From Epiperipatus broadwayi (lineage: Eukaryota; Onychophora; Udeonychophora; Euonychophora; Peripatidae), in the NCBI GenBank assembly GCA_028023455.1, contig JAQFVV010000028.1, forward strand, positions 1-64,000: a stretch of 64,000 nt of DNA, in the 5' to 3' direction. Under the pieces are notes generated by a model. It did not search any database. It had not been told where the DNA came from and saw nothing but the letters and a program-made list of their open reading frames with translations. Of the stretch, positions 24,120 to 35,750 are shown piece by piece (position 1 is the stretch's first letter; each line of letters begins with the position of its first letter). The translations under genes were made by a program, and so were the position numbers.

Positions 24120-24640
24120 ACCCGGAATTACAGACAAGAATAATAATCATTCATCATCATGAATGATCAATAATAAAAAAATCAAGTCAACCTTGTGATT
24201 GGATTTGAAATGGATCTACAATAGATCAGCCTAATTATTTAGCCACTGCCAAACATAGAGCAGAAATATGACACAATAATTTGGATGCACAGACTCAGGT
24301 ACTAATCCACTATATATACAAAATCAAATAATGCTGAGGTACTAAAACATGCTGATCATCATCAATGCTCTGGAAATATCTATAAACTTAATTTCTAATT
24401 AGTAATAAATAAAATGTAGTGCATAGACTTTAAAAAATCTACCATTGCACCATCGAAGATTATCTGGAGTCCAACACTAACCTAACCCTCTAATCTATAT
24501 AACTAATTGCTATGCTCTAATCTAGCTCAGGAAGCAAGAACTCTATAGACTATTACTGTGAGTAAAAAATAAATAAATAAGTAAAGCAACTTATTCTAAA
24601 TCACTTTAAATAATTTATAGGTTTATCCTGCTATAATTAA
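24120..24640 (+). repeat. 0.5-kb dispersed repeat, copy 1
   Basis: Matches 37,745-38,300 in the same orientation: CATCATGAATGATCA, GATTTGAAATGGATCTAC, TAAAACATGCTGATCATCAT and AATGTAGTGCATAG occur in the same order. The wider region 23,927-24,724 begins TG and ends CA and could be an old solo LTR, but no target duplication supports this. Confidence 0.7.
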
Positions 24641-24699
24641 AAAGTTTTACTGGGATAATTTAAAAATCCCAGAACACTAAGCTGTCTTGAAATAAAGTC

Positions 24700-25500
24700 A
24701 CACCCACTGACAATTCATGTAACAGGTGTTTGGAAGAAATAAAAACTAAAAAATATTTTAAAATAATTATTTAATAACTAACTGATTAACAATAAATAAA
24801 AAGAAAATGACATAATATAAAATTTTAAACATTCATTTTATCAAAAAAATAAAATTTAGTTTCACAAAAATTATAATTAACCAGTTGATTTCTATTGATT
24901 AAATGAACTTTTAATTCATTAAATTATTTTTTAAATAACTAAGAGTTGGAAAAACAACATTTTCAAAATCAAAGTTAACAATCTTTGACTTAGCTTAATT
25001 AATCTTTTGTTAACTTTTAGGAGGGAAAATAAATGAAAGAAGAAAAATATGTTTCACAAGAAAAAAATGTTTCACACACACACACAAATTTAAGTTTAAA
25101 AAAAATAAATGTTCTACAAACTCTTTCATAATTTTAAGAGAAAATTGACTGGATTAAAAAAAATACATTTCACAATTTGAAAACATTAATTTAATGAAAA
25201 TATTTAAAATGATCAATTCTTACAAAAAATTTTTTTTTACTTTTATATTAAAAAAATATATAAATGAAAATGAAGTGCACAAAAAATACCTTTGAGCATG
25301 GTTTTATCTTTCTGTGGAATACTTCTTTCAAATTATAATTTCCAGTTTTTCAGTTGAGTTTTCTTCTTGAAGACTTTTATACATGAACATGATTAATTTG
25401 TTTGCATTCAGAAAGATTATGTTTACCTGTTTAAGAAGGTTTATTTAAACTTCTTTATATCAATAATTTTAGTATCTGTGGTCAAGTTGCAATCTTTAGT
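24700..25500. other. AT-rich intergenic DNA
   Basis: No gene recognised. A short CA run lies at about 25,074-25,085. Confidence 0.4.
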
Positions 25501-25507
25501 GTCTAAA

Positions 25508-25575
25508 AGAAGGTTGCCTTGACAACAGATTGAGACTTATTGAGATTGTCTAAGTGTTGACTGATTTTAATGGTA
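25508..25575 (-). repeat. X-box-bearing repeat copy 2
   Basis: Minus-strand copy. In sense it reads CAACACTTAGACAATCTC, then TTGTCAAGGCAACC. The palindromic core GTTGCCTTGACAAC is at 25,513-25,526. Confidence 0.65.
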
Positions 25576-25754
25576 ATGAAATAGTATAAACTTTTACTAT
25601 GAAAGCTTTCTGTGTTAATTTTTTTATAATTCAGCAGGTCTAATGTATTCAAGCTCTCAAAATCCATAGGTTCAATAACCCTTTTGATAAAACACATTAA
25701 ATGCAATATATAAATATTTTATTAAAATGCTTTTATTTGAGGTGTAATGTATCA

Positions 25755-25985
25755 AATAACAATTTTTTTTTGTTGGATCATGATGTGGGTTGGTATACTT
25801 AACTTGAAATAAAAATTGAAGTAGGAAGAGTCATCTATAAATTAATTAATTCAATCACTAGTTTTAAAAATAATTATTGAATTAATTAATTTATAGCCAC
25901 ACTCCTCCCAACTGTTATTTCAAGTTAGATATCTCAGTTCAACTTGGGGTTGAAGAAAATTATTATTGGTTTTAGTGCATTACTT
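25755..25985. mobile_element. Long-TIR MITE, family M copy 2
   Basis: Arms with ACTTAACTTGAAATAA and TTATTTCAAGTTAGAT, plus an inner palindrome of AATTAATTAAT-type blocks. The right outer end reads GGTTTTAGTGCAT, as in copy 1. Same general plan as the element at 35.75-36.25 kb. Confidence 0.6.
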
Positions 25986-26219
25986 TCCAAAGTAAATAGA
26001 AGTGTTTTTACTATTCCTATTCAAATTTACAAACTTAGAATGTAAACAATGTTATCATATAACTACTTTTGAAAGAAATTCACATGTGTTAAAAGTGTTA
26101 ACAAATTATTTTTTGTTTATGAAGACAATGTTTTTTAAAAATCAATTTTTCATTAAAGACTCAAAAGAAATTAAAAAAATTTAATCTCTCATTTGTTTTT
26201 CGTTCTATTTTAATTAACG

Positions 26220-26480
26220 ATAAATGCTTTTTAATGATTATTCAAGGAAAGCATATTTTTAAAAATGTATTTACTGCCATCTATTGCACCTCATTTCAAA
26301 CTTACTAAATTGATGTCATAAGTTTTGAAAGTGGGCCCACCAACACTTTTAGTCAGCATAACTGAGTGGACAGTTTTGAAATATTTGTGTCCAATTGCAT
26401 TGCCAGTGAAACCTAAAATATGCACAAAATTTGATGGGAATCTGTGTGACAGATGTTAAAAATAACTTACCCAGAATTTG
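26220..26480 (+). repeat. Dispersed repeat (uninterrupted copy)
   Basis: Homologous to 40,230-40,930, sharing CCAACACT, GACAGT, TGAAATATT, ATAAAATTTGA-like and AATCTGT-type blocks in the same order. In that copy a 403-bp element is inserted, so this copy acts as the empty site. Confidence 0.6.
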
Positions 26481-26663
26481 ATGTGATTTTATGTGGACAA
26501 ACAGAATTTCTAAGCTAAATAAAACTTTTTAAAAAAATAAAATTAGAAATTCATAAATTTCACGTAAATGGTTATTTGCATATATGGTGGTAGTTATTTG
26601 CACTCATCTCATTTCTAAAGCAAATTAGAAATTTTATTTAAAGTATCCTTAAAGTGCAAAGTT

Positions 26664-26766
26664 AGTCAAGCATTGGTGGTCAAGTGGTCAGAACAGCTTC
26701 CTTACAAGCAGTTGTCCCAGGTTTGCGGGCTTGCTTCCCGACCGATGCTTTGACACATGAAAAAAA
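26664..26766 (+). mobile_element. tRNA-like SINE copy 3
   Basis: Plus-strand copy with a perfect 13-bp target duplication AAAGTGCAAAGTT (26,651-26,663 and 26,767-26,779) and an A-rich tail. The head is GTCAAGCATTGGTGGTCAAG, the anticodon-like arm is CTTACAAGC, and the B-box-like part is GGGCTTGCTTCCC. The acceptor-like ends GTCAAGCAT and ATGCTTTGAC can pair. Confidence 0.88.
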
Positions 26767-26779
26767 AAAGTGCAAAGTT

Positions 26780-27660
26780 CCAGATGGTTATATGTGATTT
26801 TGCTTAGCTTAAGAAGAGTCACGAAAGACTTTATTTGGAACATGAAAGAAAAGTATATATTAACAATTTTATTAGTCATTCATTAGACTAAAGATTATTC
26901 ACTTAATAACTAAATAAAAAAAAGTGATATTTAGTTTTGAAAGAAAAATACCATACACTGATGTTATCTTAGATATTCAATAAGGACAATTTCTCAATTT
27001 GAGAAATAGTAATCAAAGAAATTTTTGCAAATCTTACACTCCTGGAACTGTTAAAATCATATAGACTTTTAGTGAAGACTGAAGAAAGATTAAATATTTT
27101 GCTTCAAAAAGAATTACTTTTAGACAAAGGCTTTGGCAGAAAAAAATGTCCCTATAACCAGAATATTAAAAATTAATATATTGCATTCTAATATGCTGAG
27201 TTTATATGAAGACTTTAACTCTTTTCAAATCCTGACATTTTCTATTATTATGCCTGATGGAAGAAAGCGGCCTTGATTTCTCTTTAATTTAATTTTACAA
27301 ATGGAAAATATTCAAAAAATCATATTTAAACTTTTCAAATACTGAAAAAATGAGTTATAAATAAGAACAAAGAATGGAATGCATCATTTTTCAATGTGAA
27401 AGAAAACATTCACCACAAAATAAATTATTATTATTTTTTTTTTTTAAATGCGAGCAAAAAAAATTAGGAACAAAAAAAAAAATTAGAATTTATGATAAAT
27501 CTATCAAATTCTATTTTAAAATCTGATATTTGCTTTACAATTGTTACAATATTTGAAATGATTTTAACATTATATCATTTCTGATAGCCAATGATGTTAT
27601 AAAGACTATGATTTTCTTTGTTAATATTATGATCAAAGTATATATATATAATGTTCAAGG
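26780..27660. other. AT-rich intergenic DNA
   Basis: No gene recognised. Confidence 0.4.
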
Positions 27661-27674
27661 CTAAATGAGTTTAT

Positions 27675-27785
27675 AAGTAACCATTAGAAACCAATGAACA
27701 CTTAGGCAATCCCAATATAGATAACAATCAATAATCTCAAATTGTTGTCATGGCAACCTCCTTTTAACAATAAAGTTGATATATA
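27675..27785 (+). repeat. X-box-bearing repeat copy 3
   Basis: Contains ACCATTAGAAACCA, CTTAGGCAATCCCAATAT and the perfect palindromic X-box-type site GTTGTCATGGCAAC (27,744-27,757), followed by AACAATAAAGTTG. Confidence 0.7.
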
Positions 27786-27929
27786 TATAACCAATTATTG
27801 AGTAAAAATAATCAAAAAAAATATTTAATAAGCAAGCAAAAAATCATTTTTTTTATTCCAAAAACTTTGCATGAAAACTAGACCAAAAGGAATTGAACAT
27901 CTTCTAGAGATGTCATAAACAATAGAGTA

Positions 27930-28150
27930 AAGACAGATATTACTAGCCTGACCAATAATAGCACTAGCATGGGAAGTAAATCTAGACCTTTACATTATTG
28001 AATATTGAATTTTAAGATAACACTCTAACCAACTGAGCTATTGGTTAGAGTGTTAGCTTAAAATTCAATATTCAAGAATCTAATTGTGTGGGTTCAATCC
28101 CCATGCTAGTACTGTCACTGGTCAGACTAGCAATACCTGAAGAAGGGAGA
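27930..28150. mobile_element. tRNA-derived unit in inverted-dimer form
   Basis: Two tRNA-like units lie head to head. On the minus strand TAGCTCAGTTGGTTAGAGTG (28,040-28,021) is a typical tRNA D-arm/A-box. On the plus strand the unit restarts as TTGGTTAGAGTGTTAGC (28,041 on) and has a B-box, GGGTTCAATCCCC (28,090-28,102). Both arms continue into CATGCTAGT and GGTCAG-CTAG. The B-box of the left unit is degraded. A single functional tRNA gene is unlikely: there is no intact acceptor stem. Confidence 0.7.
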
Positions 28151-29480
28151 GGAATAATGGTATCTCAAAAGATTATGTAAATACTACTAAGAGTTGAATG
28201 TATTTAGAAAGTTTAATCTGTTCTTAATATTAGATGATGGAAATAATCCAACAGATAATTAATAAAATTCCTTAACACAAACTTTCTGACAAACAATAGA
28301 AAAACGATTCTGTATTTTAGGTGACTTTCATTAGATATTAGTGGACTAACCATAACATAGTGACTTCTTCAGAAAAGCAGGTCCATAGAAACTGTGTTAT
28401 AATAAAACCCCAAAGCAGCTGAACTATCATGTTTTTTAAGTAAGCAAACCACATTTCTTAATGAATATCAGTGTAGTTAAGGTAATAGATTATATATTTC
28501 AGTAAACAGCAACATTAATGAATAATGTATCACATCAAAAAGCATTGAATTTATATGAAGAATAGAGAAAAGGATTTCTTAATATATAACACCAAACCAT
28601 TTTTTACAGACAATGGATAGTTGTATAGATCTCAAAATTGCTATTGGTTTCAAACCTTTATCCAAGGGTTCATATATTTTATAGCCAATTTTTATTACAA
28701 AAATAAAGAATAGTGATTTTTGTGTGTATGTGCATGTGTGAGGAAAAAGCAGAGATATATTCATCTATATTTGAATATAGTATAATAAACATAAATATGC
28801 ACACACTCTCTCTCAATTTATTATTCCACTATTTTTTCCACAATGCAGCATTTTGCTATTTGTTAATTATTTTTGACTTAATTTGCATAATTTCTAAATT
28901 AAAATGATTTTACAAAAAAAATATATTTTATTTATATACTTTTCTAAATACATTCAGTTATGAGGAATAACACATGGATAACACAACATTTTAGGCAGTA
29001 TTATTCTCCTCTCTTCAGTTCCTGTCCTAACCAGTGACACCTCACAGATGAAATAATAACTTTTTGATTTTTGAATCTTGAATTTAAAGCAATACTCTAT
29101 ACTTTATAAAGTAATAGTTTATATGAGTACTAATGAAATGGTGCATGTATATATGTAATACTTTTTATTTATTTAAAAAAAACCCATATATATATATATA
29201 TAAAGGCACACATTTAATAATACAAGAACTTTTGACCAAAAGTTACTTACTTAAATTACATTTCTAGCAATGGCGATAATTTCCTGATTTTTTAAAATCT
29301 CTTTAATACAATAAATTATCATCATCATCATTAGCTACTCATGAAACTCCAGGGGGATAAAAATTCTACCCTAGAGATGAGTTTTACAATAACTATGCAA
29401 ACCAATATGTCCACCACAAATACATCCACATATAAAACATGCTGGAACATTTTTCTATTCACTTGATATTTTATAATGTT
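28151..29480. other. AT-rich intergenic DNA
   Basis: No gene recognised. Short open frames here lack any recognisable domain. A short TA run lies at 29,186-29,202. Confidence 0.4.
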
Positions 29481-30745
29481 ATTTTTATTTCTTCTGCAGA
29501 GAACATTTCTTCTATTCCATGTCTAATAGTAATTTTTCTATTCTCTGCCATATCTTCTGGATGGAAACAATCAACATTACACAACTTTGGAATGTCTTCC
29601 AGATAATCCTCATAATACAGATGATCTACCTCACCACAAAACCATGCTCTTGTTCACCAACAAAACATTCTTTGATACAAGTTATTGGATCTATAGTTTT
29701 TTTCCAGTGCCTCACCAAAAAAAATCTATAATGACCATGATCAAACAATATTTATATCTCTTTTGCAATTGAAATCTACAAATCATTTTAAACCTTCTTA
29801 TCAATTGTTGAATTTTTACCTTTAAATCTTATATATTTATTAATCGAAAACACAAAATGCCACATGGCCTTTTAATCAAATCACTAATAATAAGATAGTG
29901 TCAGAAAACTGTTCATGATTCTTCTTTTTTGGTGAATCCAATGAGATTTATTTCTAACCAAAACATACTCCTTGAGAGAATTCCAGGCTTCAACAATATG
30001 ACAATCCTGAAAGTTTAAATTAGCAATATAAGTGTTCAATAGCTGATATAAATTAATTCATATAGTAGATACTTTTAAAGAATATCAAATTTCCTCTAAA
30101 TCTGCTTGAAATAATACATATTTTTAATGCAGCTATAATTTTAATGTATAATCTAGCCAGCAATCAACTTTTCACCAAAGTCTATCATTTACACCCACAC
30201 ATACATTAACATTATCTAGCGAGGAGTAAAAGCTTTTTTCCTTTGAGTTCTTTGAATCTAATGTCGGAACTTATGCTCTGATAATATAAGCAATGATGCC
30301 ATTCTGCACGTCAAGTTTTAACACTATTAGCTCATTGATATAACGAGGAATTTCAAGAATAACACTAAATTAAACTTTACAGCAAACCCAACACCATACA
30401 TTCTCCATTTCACTGAATAATCTGCCCTTTTAAAAAGAATATTGCAGCAATCCACTTGTTCTTTTATATTTCTTTCCCATAGAAGATAAGTTTTACTAAG
30501 AGCAGCCATATTAATATTCTCCAGTGTGGTCTTTCAATAAGCTTTTGAAGCATTTGTATCAAGTAAAGATATCCTATGCACATATTTAGAAGCAAATTAG
30601 ATTTATAGTGTGGTAACTTCAAGGATTTAGTGAGCGTTATCTTGGAAAATGTTACACCAAATATACCTTCAACCATGTTGGAGATAAGCTTTATATTGTA
30701 TAAATAGAAAAGTATGCTTAGCATGCTTCCAACTATTTAAATCAT
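29480..30745 (-). pseudogene. LINE endonuclease (APE) region relic
   Basis: On the minus strand one frame reads MAALSKTYLLWERNI, then KRADYSVKWRMYGVGFAVK (30,509-30,380). This matches the APE-endonuclease wording IAALSETR...GxxxFxxxGxxxxxxRxxGVGFAIK of animal APE-type LINEs. Further downstream (about 29,985-29,950) VEAWNSLKEYVL resembles the segment after the endonuclease in the same proteins. Stops are frequent and the RT is not visible, so only the ORF2 N-terminal third survives. The endonuclease would nick target DNA for priming. Confidence 0.6.
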
Positions 30746-30816
30746 AATAGTCATGGCATTGATGGTGATTATACAATACAAAGCTTATCTCCAATATTGA
30801 TACTCGTAGTAAGGTA

Positions 30817-31080
30817 CCCCCCCCCACCATAACATGGTATTTACAATATGGTTTCACTCTAATACAGGTTGAGAATTAGAGAAACCCCTATAACATGGCA
30901 TTCCTACAATATGGTTTCACTCTAACACAGGTTGAGAATTAGAGAAAAAACCCTTATAACATGGTATTCCTATAACACTGTTTCACTCTAACATGGTTTG
31001 AGAGTTGGAGAAACTCCCCTCATAACACAACATTTGTACAACAAGTTTTGACAATTAGAGCAATTCCCATATAACAAGGG
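30817..31080. repeat. Minisatellite-like tandem repeat, ~66-72 bp unit
   Basis: Three to four head-to-tail units with the landmarks TATAACATGGYATTCCTA, GGTTTCACTCTAA and GTTGAGAATTAGAGAAA. They diverge towards the right end (30,817-30,888, 30,889-30,956, 30,957-31,020, 31,021-31,080, approximate). Confidence 0.8.
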
Positions 31081-31517
31081 CAATGACAAGATTTATTAAG
31101 AACAAACACCACCTCTGTAGATATTTGTCATTCGAGCATATATGAAAATGCCCATTTAATGATGATTAGTAGAAATGACAAAGAATACGTTATTTCATAT
31201 TAATACGTAATACTTTTGATCAATTATTGTTTCAATAACATATTTCTCTTAATTATAAAATACAAATAGTATAGTTCTTTTTTTTTTTTTAACTTTTGGC
31301 ACCTAACCCTGTTTTTTGCATTAGTCCTTTGTTGCATATAACAAGAATTCACATAACATTTTTTGGAAACCTATAGGTCGTGTTATATTGGGGTTACCTG
31401 CATTTACCTTTAGTAGTACCACTATCTCCTATTATATCACTAACTATTAGTAATATTACTTCTATTCCATTCTTTTCTAAATACACAATTTTTGTATTTT
31501 TTTAAAAAAAATTTTTT

Positions 31518-31623
31518 TTTCCATGTCATAGCATCGCCGGGAGGCGAACCCGCAACAACCGTCTGCAAACAACTGCTTGCTTGCAAGGCGGCTGCGCTTA
31601 CCTCTCAGCTAACAACGCTTGAC
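31518..31623 (-). mobile_element. tRNA-like SINE copy 4, long variant
   Basis: Minus-strand copy with an extra segment (AACAACCGTCTGCAAAC on the plus strand) between the B-box-like part and the anticodon-like arm. Copies 6 and 8 share this, so it defines a subfamily. A T-rich run on the left marks the tail. The B-box-like GGGTTCGCCTCCC is well preserved. Confidence 0.78.
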
Positions 31624-32039
31624 AAGAATATTTTATTGTAATAAAGCTGAAAAGTTTTTGTTACTTAAAAAAAAAAAACTTTTAAATCCAGACCACAATT
31701 TGAATTAATTCAATCGGTTAAAAACAAATTTAGTTTTAAAACTTCACTTTTACAGAGGTAAATTATAATGGAATGATTTTTTTCTTTCTTAAATTCAAAT
31801 CAATTTCGGCTTTACTAATGGAACAAAAAATTAATTACAGTTTGGTAAAAGTTATAATTTAATTTGAAGTAGGTTATAAGACAAAAATACCTCCACATGA
31901 TCACATAATGTCTGCTGACAAACGCAGAAGCGACTAAATCCGTTTCAATCTTAATATAAAATGAATTAAGACTTAAACAAATATTAATTAATTTTAGTTC
32001 TTATGGGGGAAAAAAATATTTATCGTTATTTTCATTTAT

Positions 32040-32480
32040 TGTTACGATCCACAAAGCGCATGCGCATTAACTTAAAAAGCTGATTATTAGTTTATTACAA
32101 TTCAGAAAAATCGCGCTATATAAAATAAATATCTCATTTATAAATGAAAGTGTAATTAGGTTAATTTATATCAGATTTTTGCTTGGTTTGGTACAATGGT
32201 AAAGGGACAAATGAACTCAAGGTCCATGAATCGCGACCAAATTTATTACTTACGGTGAGGGACTCCCTTGCCATATAAATCATTCAATCCATTTATATAA
32301 TTTTAGATTTTGTAAAGAAATAAATTATATATTTTTTAAATATAAATTAACAGATATTATAAATGAAATCTGCCCTGTCTGATTTAGGGTATTAGTAAAG
32401 TGATAGATGGCCCAATTCATCATTTCCGATGCTAAATTTCTTATGAACTTCAGAACAATACATCATTTTATCATTTATAA
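32040..32480. repeat. Dispersed repeat related to 53.3-kb element
   Basis: ATCCACAAAGCGCATGCGCA followed by CGCTATATAAAATAAATAT resembles ATCTACAAAGCACATATGCA and GCACTATATAAAATAAATGT at 53,327-53,400. The interior (32,150-32,255) resembles 22,796-22,900. It is probably a non-autonomous DNA element, but no ends were fixed. Confidence 0.45.
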
Positions 32481-34600
32481 CAATGACAGAAAGTATGTAT
32501 GTATGTAAAGTCTCTGTTCAGGCTAGATAATTAACAAGCAACATATATTATGGCAACTCAAACACCTTGATTACAATCAATTGTTAGTTTGCTATTAATT
32601 ACCACTCTCTCTAATATAATTTATTTTAGGATTTCAATTTTAAAGTTACTCTTGAACATTAACCAGCTCCTGACCACTAATGTGCAAAATTATGCATATA
32701 TGTATAAAAGATATTATCCAGGTTTGTCCATATTTAATCAACCATATTCTTGATCTGATATTTCGGCTGGGTCACCATCTGCTATACTAATGTTTTAATT
32801 GGACTATATATCTGCCAATAACTGGGTATAGAATGTCATTTAAAAAAAACATTATAGAGGTTATATAAATAGCAGCAGATAGAACAAGTATATATGTATA
32901 TAGTTGAGTCTTATACGATAAATTATGTCGTCTTCATTATCATTTTCAATCATTATCGACCCCTCTTCTCTGATCTTTAGCCTCTCATCTTCATATTACC
33001 ACAACATACTTTCTTATTTCAATCATCCATCTCACATGTGGTCTCTTTCTAGATGTTTTACAATCTCTTGGAATTCAGTTGAAGATTTCAACTGTCCATC
33101 TATTATCATCTCTTCTAACACTTATACTATATATATATTAAAGTTTAAAGGGTAAACCAAAACAGAAAAATATAAAATCATCATTAGCTTTCATTAGCCT
33201 CACCTTAGGGGTCCAGTTCTTTGCAGCAGCTATCTGAAAATTGTTTTTTACATTTTTATAAATTTAATGCAAATATAATATTTTAAAATTACATTAAGCT
33301 TCTACAGTGTAAATTATAAAAAATCTCTAGAATGTTGTCCATCAACTTTTGGCATGCGCTCTGAAGTAAAGGTAACTTTTAGTTGTGGACACCATTTTAT
33401 GGATGCCATTTTAAAATCAGTATAGAATTTAAGTTCCTGAAAATGCTTTTATATAAATAATCTGATTGAAAATAGAAAAAAAATTCATTTTTGTATTGCT
33501 TGTTAATTCAAAAGATTGATTTAATTAATAATAAAAAAACAGTAATTATCGCATGGGCTAAAATAGCAGTTATTTTATAGCTTAGGCTTTTTAACAATAA
33601 GCTTTTCACATGGACGGTTTTATATACATGTTCCAGAGCTATTAATTCAAATTTTTAAAAAATTAAAATGAAAAGTATGACCACCAGAGTAACTAAATAA
33701 TGAAAAAAAAAACTGTCATAGACAATATCATGTATTACCAAATTCACCACTATCTTTATTTTACTGTAATATCTTAAAAATATAACGGATTTCAACACAT
33801 ACTTTCAAGTGGCTTTCAACTATCCACACTATCTCATACTACTGATACACATGACCACACACATGCAGAAAAGATAAATAATCACCAATATATGCATTTC
33901 ATGCTGAACCAGCACTCATCAGTTGGTCCAGATTATCGTCTTACACACACACACATATATATATATAATCAGTGCTCAGTATATATTAAGATAGCAAATC
34001 TTCATACTTTAATGGAAAGGCGTCAATCTACTCCAACCTCCAACTCTTCATCCATCCATTCTATTGGAAACTGTTGATGGAAAACTCAAATCCCATGCTG
34101 ATGCCAATATTATTGCTATGCCCATGTTGATCCCAAGTCACTCTGACCCCTCATGTACAGGACCTTATCCATTTAAATACATAGAAGAGGGATGGGTAGG
34201 ATGCAGGTTTTTATGTGTAAGATTTGAAATACAGGCATCCACTCTACTTTGAACACTTTTTAGCAAAAACCTTTTATTGTACATATATGTATAAAGTAAA
34301 AGGAGCTCTGATAAAGACTGCAGGACAATCAAAATATAATATTGTGTATGCATATATGTACAATAAAAGGTTTTTGGTAGAATGGATAAATTGCAATATT
34401 GTGTATTGTGAAAATTTTTCATAAATTCTGTTAAATTTTTATAATTTTAAATTAAAGTGAAAATATTTTTTTCTCTCATAATTTAAATAAATCATATGAT
34501 ATAATATAATTCTATATGTACAATAATAAAAACTCTTTTCAACAAATATTAATTGTTGCTCTTCTCTATGTGTTGGAATCATTTTGTAATTTAAATCTAC
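32481..34600. other. AT-rich intergenic DNA
   Basis: No gene recognised. The open frames here (for example 32,925-33,155 and 34,064-34,252) are short, lack domains and start within low-complexity DNA. At 34,260-34,420 a 22-bp motif around CTTTTATTGTACATATATGT and its inverse form a hairpin about 80 bp apart. Confidence 0.4.
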
Positions 34601-34613
34601 ATTACACATATAT

Positions 34614-34776
34614 AAATAATATTTATTTTATAAAGCGCAAACGATATTGAGACAGAGAATTCTCTGTCTCAGTGTTTTCGATCTGATTGGCTGTTGATAG
34701 TTATAAGCACTTGAGAGGTTCACAGTCTCTTGGTTTAATTTCAATATCGTTTGCGCTTTATAAAAAAATATTATTT
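34614..34776. repeat. Inverted repeat with 38-bp arms
   Basis: Arms at 34,614-34,652 and 34,739-34,776 share TTTATAAAGCGCAAACGATA and its inverse. Inside, at 34,649-34,670, is a perfect 22-bp palindrome (GAGACAGAGAA and its complement). Confidence 0.85.
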
Positions 34777-35063
34777 ACATATGTTGCTGCAAGTTATAAC
34801 ATCGAAAAACTACTGCGTAGTAAATCTAAAGATTTCACGCTGTATGTTTGTAATTTGAACTCAGTGAATTGAGTGTGAAGATATTTAAGATTCACACTTT
34901 CAGATCTAAGTACTTGAGACTGGCTTGGATATATATAAAGACAAGTAAAGAAGAGGGTGGAACCACCCTTTTCTTGTTAAATTCTCTGTCTCAGTGTTTA
35001 CGATCTGATTGGCTGTTGATAGTTATAAGCACTTGAGAGGTTCGCAGTCTCTCAGTTTAATTA
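34660..35063 (+). repeat. 82-bp direct repeat pair
   Basis: 34,660-34,741 and 34,981-35,063 are near-identical: CTCTGTCTCAGTGTTTWCGA, ATCTGATTGGCTGTTGATAG and TTATAAGCACTTGAGAGG. The unit has an inverted CCAAT box (ATTGGCT). The 240 bp between them include a TATATAAAG and a hairpin of GGGTGG/CCACCC. This looks like two LTR- or promoter-like ends, but no coding DNA lies between. Confidence 0.75.
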
Positions 35064-35750
35064 CACATATAGTGATATCTATCTTTCATAAATATTAAAT
35101 TAAATTCTTTAAATCTTAATGAAGAAATTTAGCAATTTTTAGATCTACAATAATTACAAATATACTATACAATCGTTGCTAGTAGTGTTAATATCTGCAA
35201 ATAATTTTTTATCAAGTTTGCATAAAATTAAGTCAGAAGATATGTATTAGAGTATATATTCAGATTACATTCAAATTCAAAATAAGTAACTACACACAAA
35301 ATCATTATGCTTGTAATTATTTTATAATTTTTTTATGAGAGTAATGGGTCACAATGCATTGATTTTTCTTACTTCTTATTGCCACATACTATGGTAACTG
35401 GCATTAATTTAATAAAGTATTATGAAAGTTATCTTATTGCTACAGTGCCATTTAATTCATTGTTTGTCCTGGGAAAATATTAACATAATTTATTTAGATT
35501 TGATTTTCTTCATCTCTTAATCAGTATATGTCTTTATAACTTTGTATCTGTTATCTGACCACCTTAACCAACGGATTAGTGGCTTTCTGATGATCAAAAC
35601 AAGAATAATCTTCTACAAATATTTTATCAATTTTTTTTATGTAGAAGATGACAATCCGATGTCAAACTACAGTTAGTTTTTTTGAATCAATTTGTTGAAA
35701 ACTGAATAATATATGCAAATACACACACACACACACATATATATATATTA
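35064..35750. other. AT-rich intergenic DNA
   Basis: No gene recognised. A compound CA/TA run lies at 35,721-35,748. Confidence 0.4.

Noticed and set aside
23927-24724. Solo LTR
   Set aside because: TG...CA ends are present, but the flanking 5 bp do not match, so only a dispersed repeat is claimed.
28019-28102. Functional tRNA gene
   Set aside because: It has a good D-arm and B-box, but they are on opposite-strand units of an inverted dimer. No full cloverleaf with an acceptor stem can be drawn.
29519-29772. Overlapping plus-strand open frames
   Set aside because: They are antisense to the LINE relic and carry no motifs.
34947-34977. GGGTGG/CCACCC hairpin followed by T-rich DNA as a terminator
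   Set aside because: This is eukaryotic intergenic DNA with no gene upstream; a bacterial-type terminator makes no sense here.
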